The notes beneath the pieces are model-generated. The model had not been told where the DNA came from. It was given only the letters and a program-made list of their open reading frames with translations, and ran no database searches. A stretch of 64,000 nucleotides of DNA, taken from NCBI RefSeq assembly GCF_035594035.1, contig NZ_CP141588.1, positions 1,302,001-1,366,000 of the forward strand, given 5' to 3'. The stretch is from Sphingomonas sp. LY54 (GTDB lineage Bacteria > Pseudomonadota > Alphaproteobacteria > Sphingomonadales > Sphingomonadaceae). Shown here piece by piece: positions 60,833-64,000 of the stretch (within the stretch, counting starts at the first letter, position 1; every line of letters starts with the position of its first letter). The position numbers and the translations under genes are program-made.

Positions 60833-62671
60833 ATGAAGCTTGGTTTCACCGCGCTGCTCCTCGCCACTAGCGCCCTAGTCGCCTGCGCCGGTCCGCAGAT
60901 GGCGTCGCCGCCGCCCACAGCGTCGGCGGCGCCCGCCGCCGACCCGGTTGCCGAGGATGCCCGCTTGCTCGCCTTCGTGGACCGCGCGTTCGACGAAGCG
61001 GTGGGGCTCAGCCCGGAAGCGCTGACCGGGCTCGGCATCAAGCAGGATTACGGCAAGCTCAACGATTATACCGACGCAGGCGCAGCCGAGGAGGTCGCCC
61101 TCTCCGAGCGCCAGCTCGCGGACATGAAAGCGCAGTTCGATCATGACGCCCTGTCGCCCGCCGGGCAGCTCACCTACCGCCTGTTCGAGGACAATGTCGA
61201 ACGCCAGCGCCGCCAGCATCAGTGGCGCTCGCACCGCTTCCCGATCTCGACCAACGGCAGCCCCGCCGGCCAGATCCCGGTCTTCCTGATCAACCAGCAC
61301 CGCGTCGACAATGTCGCCGATGCCGAGGCCTATGTCGCCCGCCTGCGCGAGGTCGAACGGGTCATGGGCGAGGTTTCGGCTCGCGTCCGCGCCCAGGCCG
61401 AGCGCGGCATCGTGCCGCCGAAATTCGTCTTCGCCCCGGTCCGCGCCGACGCGACCAAAGTCATCACCGGCGCGCCGTTCGGCCCCGGGCCGGACAGTAC
61501 CGTCTTCGCCGACTTCAAGAAGAAGGTGGAGAAGCTCGATGCCCCCGCCGAGACCAAGGCGAAGCTAATCGCCGACGCCAGCGCCGCGCTCACTGGCCCG
61601 TTTCAGCGCGGTTATCGGACGATGTTCGCCGCATTGGATGCGATCGAGCCGAAGGCGAAGGGCAATGACGGCGCATGGAGCCTGCCCGACGGCGCCGCTT
61701 ATTACGCCAACCAGCTCCGCTTCTCGACCACCACCGATCTCTCCGCCGACCAGATCCACCAGATCGGCGTCGACGAGGTGAAGCGCATCCAGGCCGAGAT
61801 GGAGAAGATCAAGGAGCGCGTCGGCTTCAAGGGCACGCTCCAGCAATTCTTCGCGCACATCAAGGACGGCAAACAGTTCAAATATCCGAACAGCGAGGCC
61901 GGCCGCGAGCAATATCTGAAGGACGCCAACGGCTTCATCGCCCAGGCGATGGCGGTCGCACCGCGTTACTTCCACACGCTGCCGAAGGCGCCGCTCGAGG
62001 TGCGCGCGGTCGAGAAATGGCGCGAAAACACCGCCTCGGTCGCCTTCTACAACCAACCGACCCCGGACGGGTCGCGGCCGGGCATCTACTACGTCAACCT
62101 CAGCGACATGAACCAGGTACTGAAACCCCAGATCGAGGGCATCAGCTACCATGAGGGCGCGCCGGGCCACCATTTCCAGATCGCCCGCGCGATCGAGCTG
62201 CAGGGCGTGCCCAAGTTCCGTCGGTTCGGCTTCTACGGCGCCTATATCGAAGGCTGGGGCCTCTATGCCGAGCGGCTCGCCAAGGAGATGGGCTTCTACC
62301 AGGATCCCTATTCGGAATTCGGCCACCTCAGCCTCGAGCTTTGGCGCGCGGTCCGGCTCGTCACCGACACCGGCCTCCACGCCAAGCGCTGGAGTCGCGA
62401 GCAGGCGATCGCTTATTTCCGCGAGAATTCGCTGCTGTCCGAGCGCGACATTGTCAAGGAAGTGGAGCGCTACATCAACAATCCCGGCCAGGCGACGAGC
62501 TACAAGATCGGCCAGATCAAGATTCTGGAACTGCGCAGGAAGGCGCAGGCGGCGCTGGGGGAACGGTTCGACATACGCGACTTCCACGAGGCCGTCCTTT
62601 CGAACGGCGCGCTTCCGCTTGACGTTCTCGAGCAGCAGGTCAATGCCTATATCGCTTCGAAACAAGGCTGA
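60833..62671 (+). CDS. DUF885 family putative metallopeptidase, lipoprotein
   Basis: A 612-residue paralogue of the preceding gene, with the same H440-E-G-A-P-G-H-H447 motif and EGWGLYAE. The main difference is the N-terminus: a lipoprotein signal with lipobox ALVAC (Cys18) replaces the cleavable signal, so one copy should be soluble and this one membrane-anchored. A small insertion (FGPGPDSTV, near 220) is also unique to it. The pair is clearly a tandem duplication that has been kept. Confidence 0.88.
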   Translation: MKLGFTALLLATSALVACAGPQMASPPPTASAAPAADPVAEDARLLAFVDRAFDEAVGLSPEALTGLGIKQDYGKLNDYTDAGAAEEVALSERQLADMKAQFDHDALSPAGQLTYRLFEDNVERQRRQHQWRSHRFPISTNGSPAGQIPVFLINQHRVDNVADAEAYVARLREVERVMGEVSARVRAQAERGIVPPKFVFAPVRADATKVITGAPFGPGPDSTVFADFKKKVEKLDAPAETKAKLIADASAALTGPFQRGYRTMFAALDAIEPKAKGNDGAWSLPDGAAYYANQLRFSTTTDLSADQIHQIGVDEVKRIQAEMEKIKERVGFKGTLQQFFAHIKDGKQFKYPNSEAGREQYLKDANGFIAQAMAVAPRYFHTLPKAPLEVRAVEKWRENTASVAFYNQPTPDGSRPGIYYVNLSDMNQVLKPQIEGISYHEGAPGHHFQIARAIELQGVPKFRRFGFYGAYIEGWGLYAERLAKEMGFYQDPYSEFGHLSLELWRAVRLVTDTGLHAKRWSREQAIAYFRENSLLSERDIVKEVERYINNPGQATSYKIGQIKILELRRKAQAALGERFDIRDFHEAVLSNGALPLDVLEQQVNAYIASKQG

Positions 62672-62683
62672 CAGGAGGACGTC

Positions 62684-62797
62684 ATGGCCAAGGGTCAGAT
62701 GAAAAAGAGCAAGGAAGCCCGCAAGCCCAAGAAGGAGGTTGCGAAAACGATCGCCGCCAAGCCTTCGACAAAGGGCACGGTCCGCAGCGACAGCTGA
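62684..62797 (+). CDS. Small Lys-rich basic protein (37 aa)
   Basis: ATG 62684 to TGA 62797 encodes 37 residues, of which 11 are Lys or Arg (MAKGQMKKSKEARKPKKE at the start). AGGAGG lies seven bases upstream, an ideal ribosome site. Very similar tiny Lys-rich proteins starting MAKGQ occur in many alphaproteobacteria, without known function; nucleic-acid or ribosome association is a guess. Its stop overlaps the next start (TGATG). Confidence 0.75.
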   Translation: MAKGQMKKSKEARKPKKEVAKTIAAKPSTKGTVRSDS

Positions 62798-62976
62798 TGG
62801 CCGAGCATTTCGTCCGGCACCGCCAGCCGTGGAAGAGCGAGGAAGTGGCCAAGCTCCGCACGCTGGCGGCAAAGGGCATGGGCCTCAAGGCCATCGCCAA
62901 GGCGCTCACCCGGAGCGAGGAATCCGTTCAGGACCGCGCTAAGATCGACAGCATCAAGATCGCCAAGCTGCGCTGA
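62797..62976 (+). CDS. Small SANT/HTH-like protein (59 aa)
   Basis: ATG 62797 to TGA 62976 encodes 59 residues. The pattern WKSEEVAKLRTLAAKGMGLKAIAKAL..SEESVQDRA resembles a Myb/SANT-type or resolvase-like helix-turn-helix: Trp, helix, turn, helix, SEESV. It overlaps the stop of the Lys-rich gene, so both are translated together. DNA binding is inferred from this pattern only. Confidence 0.7.
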   Translation: MAEHFVRHRQPWKSEEVAKLRTLAAKGMGLKAIAKALTRSEESVQDRAKIDSIKIAKLR

Positions 62977-63053
62977 TAGCGGGCTCTGCCGCCTTGGCAT
63001 CGGCGCGCGCGCTGGCTAAGCGGGCGCCAAACCCAGCCTGAAAGCTAAGATCC

Positions 63054-63320
63054 ATGACCGACACGCCTCCCGACCGCCTATCGCTCAACCCGCGCAGCCC
63101 GCATTTCAACGCCGACTTGCTCCGCCGCGGCGTCGGCATCCGCTTCAAGGGCGTCGAGAAGACCAACGTCGAGGAATATAGCGTCAGCGAAGGCTGGATC
63201 CGCGTCGCCGCCGGCCGCAGCCTCGATCGCCACGGCCAGCCGATGACGATCAAGCTGTCGGGCCCGGTCGAGCCCTATTTCCAGGACATCGCCGACGAAG
63301 CTACGCCAGAGCAGGAATAG
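63054..63320 (+). CDS. DUF3297 family protein
   Basis: An 88-residue protein matching DUF3297: DRLSLNPRSPHFNADLLRRGVGIRFKG near the start and the VEEYSVSEGWIRVAAG.. DRHGQPMTIKLSG core. It is widespread in alphaproteobacteria, of unknown function. ATG 63054. Its last 20 bases overlap the end of the convergent PilZ gene. Confidence 0.88.
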   Translation: MTDTPPDRLSLNPRSPHFNADLLRRGVGIRFKGVEKTNVEEYSVSEGWIRVAAGRSLDRHGQPMTIKLSGPVEPYFQDIADEATPEQE

Positions 63321-63624
63321 CCTGCTCTGCGTCGGCCCGGGCGGGACCGAAGTCGACGGCAGCGGTGAACGCGCCGCCGATGCGGCCGGCCAGCGCCCAG
63401 CGGACCACTGCTTCGCGCGTGCCGAGGCCGGGGAGGACCAGTTCCACCGCGCTGCCGATCGCCACGAAGTCCTGGCATTCGGCCATGAAGCCTTGCGTCG
63501 AAAGGTTGCGCAGGGTCGCCGCCGCCATCGTGCCGTCCGCCAGCAGCAGGCTGGTCTCGATCGAGACCGCCGGGCGGGCGGGACGCGGCTTGTATTTCGC
63601 AGGGCTGACCAGCGACTGTTCCAT
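63301..63624 (-). CDS. Single PilZ-domain protein
   Basis: A 107-residue PilZ protein. The loop RPARP near residue 15 and NLSTQGF near 40 correspond to the cyclic di-GMP signature, although the first loop is not the full RxxxR. ATG 63624 (MEQSLVSPAKY) is used because the GGGGAAATC before it is a plausible ribosome site; the frame opens at 63651. Upstream, the direct repeat TTAGGAT occurs twice in 17 bases. It may respond to cyclic di-GMP like the double-PilZ protein at 48.6 kb. Confidence 0.8.
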   Translation of the reverse strand: MEQSLVSPAKYKPRPARPAVSIETSLLLADGTMAAATLRNLSTQGFMAECQDFVAIGSAVELVLPGLGTREAVVRWALAGRIGGAFTAAVDFGPARADAEQAIPALA

Positions 63625-63749
63625 GATTTCCCCGGGGAAGTTCGGGCCCACTAAGCGGTCCGTATCCTAACAAATCCTAAACAGATCGGCACCGATCCGG
63701 CGGCTTCTGGAACCGCCCGTTGAAATCGTGCGTCTATTTTTCTGTTGCC

Positions 63750-64000
63750 GTGCCGAGTCCAGCGGAGGGCGTAACGACCCGATCCCCTTCCCCGCATGCC
63801 GTTTCGCCGGACGCCGAAGCGCCCGGCCCGCGCCCGATGCTCGGCGCGCGCCACGTGTTCGCGATCATCATCGGGATCGTCATCGGCGCCGGCATCTTCC
63901 GAACGCCGGCGCTGGTGGCCGGCGCCGCCGGGAGCGAGGCCGCCTTCCTGCTCGTCTGGCTGCTCGGCGGGCTGCTCTCGACGGCCGGCGCGCTTTGCTA
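63750..64000 (+). CDS. APC-superfamily amino acid permease, partial (N-terminus only)
   Basis: About 83 codons of a transporter run off the window. After a Pro-rich start, helix 1 is RHVFAIIIGIVIGAGIFRTPALV, whose GxGIF-type unwound substrate site is diagnostic of APC permeases, and helix 2 begins AAFLLVWLLGGLL. The start is uncertain: GTG 63750 or ATG 63837 (MLGARHVF); neither has a strong ribosome site. Substrate unknown. Confidence 0.75.
   Translation, partial: MPSPAEGVTTRSPSPHAVSPDAEAPGPRPMLGARHVFAIIIGIVIGAGIFRTPALVAGAAGSEAAFLLVWLLGGLLSTAGALC

Overview
This is ordinary-looking, high-GC, gene-dense chromosomal DNA of an alphaproteobacterium, most likely of the order Sphingomonadales (Sphingomonas or Sphingosinicella type). 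The guess rests on many ATGA and TGATG stop/start overlaps, GTG and TTG starts, and recognisable families such as a membrane-anchored cytochrome c, extensin-like lipoprotein, DUF4893, DUF885, DUF3297, a CbpA-type DnaJ and an XrtA/PEP-CTERM signalling operon. No phage, transposase, CRISPR array or rRNA was seen. Two tRNAs are present (Gly-TCC, Tyr-GTA).

Layout. 1-6.1 kb: two DsbA-like thiol oxidases and a DUF721 (DciA-like) protein on the minus strand, divergent from mutY-nudC; then cytochrome c, a LOG-family protein and an extensin-like lipoprotein. 6.2-11.3 kb: serine synthesis (serC with a leader RNA candidate, a REP-like hairpin, serA), purA and a methyltransferase. 11.3-14.7 kb, minus: dnaJ-like, yihY, fabI, a CHMI homologue and acylphosphatase. 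14.8-20.6 kb: a DUF3857/transglutaminase membrane protein, pdxH-CDF transporter-PhzF, and a YpfJ metallopeptidase. 20.7-27.8 kb: 3-hydroxybutyrate dehydrogenase, DUF4893 lipoprotein, M20 amidohydrolase, alpha/beta hydrolase, MFS transporter, then msrA and an aldo/keto reductase. 28-34.7 kb: a four-gene overlapping operon of sugar transferase, PrsK kinase, PrsR sigma-54 activator and PrsT TPR lipoprotein, the regulatory part of an exosortase/EPS system.

34.7-49.3 kb: envelope quality control (Do-type protease, HflC, HflK), Mrp ATPase, CoA-binding protein, inositol-phosphatase family enzyme, PmbA, UbiA, RsmE, GshA, prolyl aminopeptidase, two unknown proteins, an ICMT-like membrane methyltransferase and a double PilZ protein. 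49.3-53.4 kb: tRNA-Gly, a TonB-dependent receptor plus PepSY membrane protein behind a Fur-like palindrome, a 50-residue membrane protein, and tRNA-Tyr. 53.4-64 kb: membrane protein, RlmB, a DNA glycosylase, a small secreted or membrane protein, pirin and azoreductase divergent from a LysR regulator, two tandem DUF885 peptidases, two very small genes, DUF3297, a second PilZ protein and the start of an amino-acid permease.

Most of the window is housekeeping. The parts most worth a second look are the PrsK/PrsR/PrsT operon with its upstream inverted repeats, the serC leader, the iron-uptake pair between two tRNAs, the azoR-pirin-LysR unit with its hairpins, and several small proteins that lack a named family.
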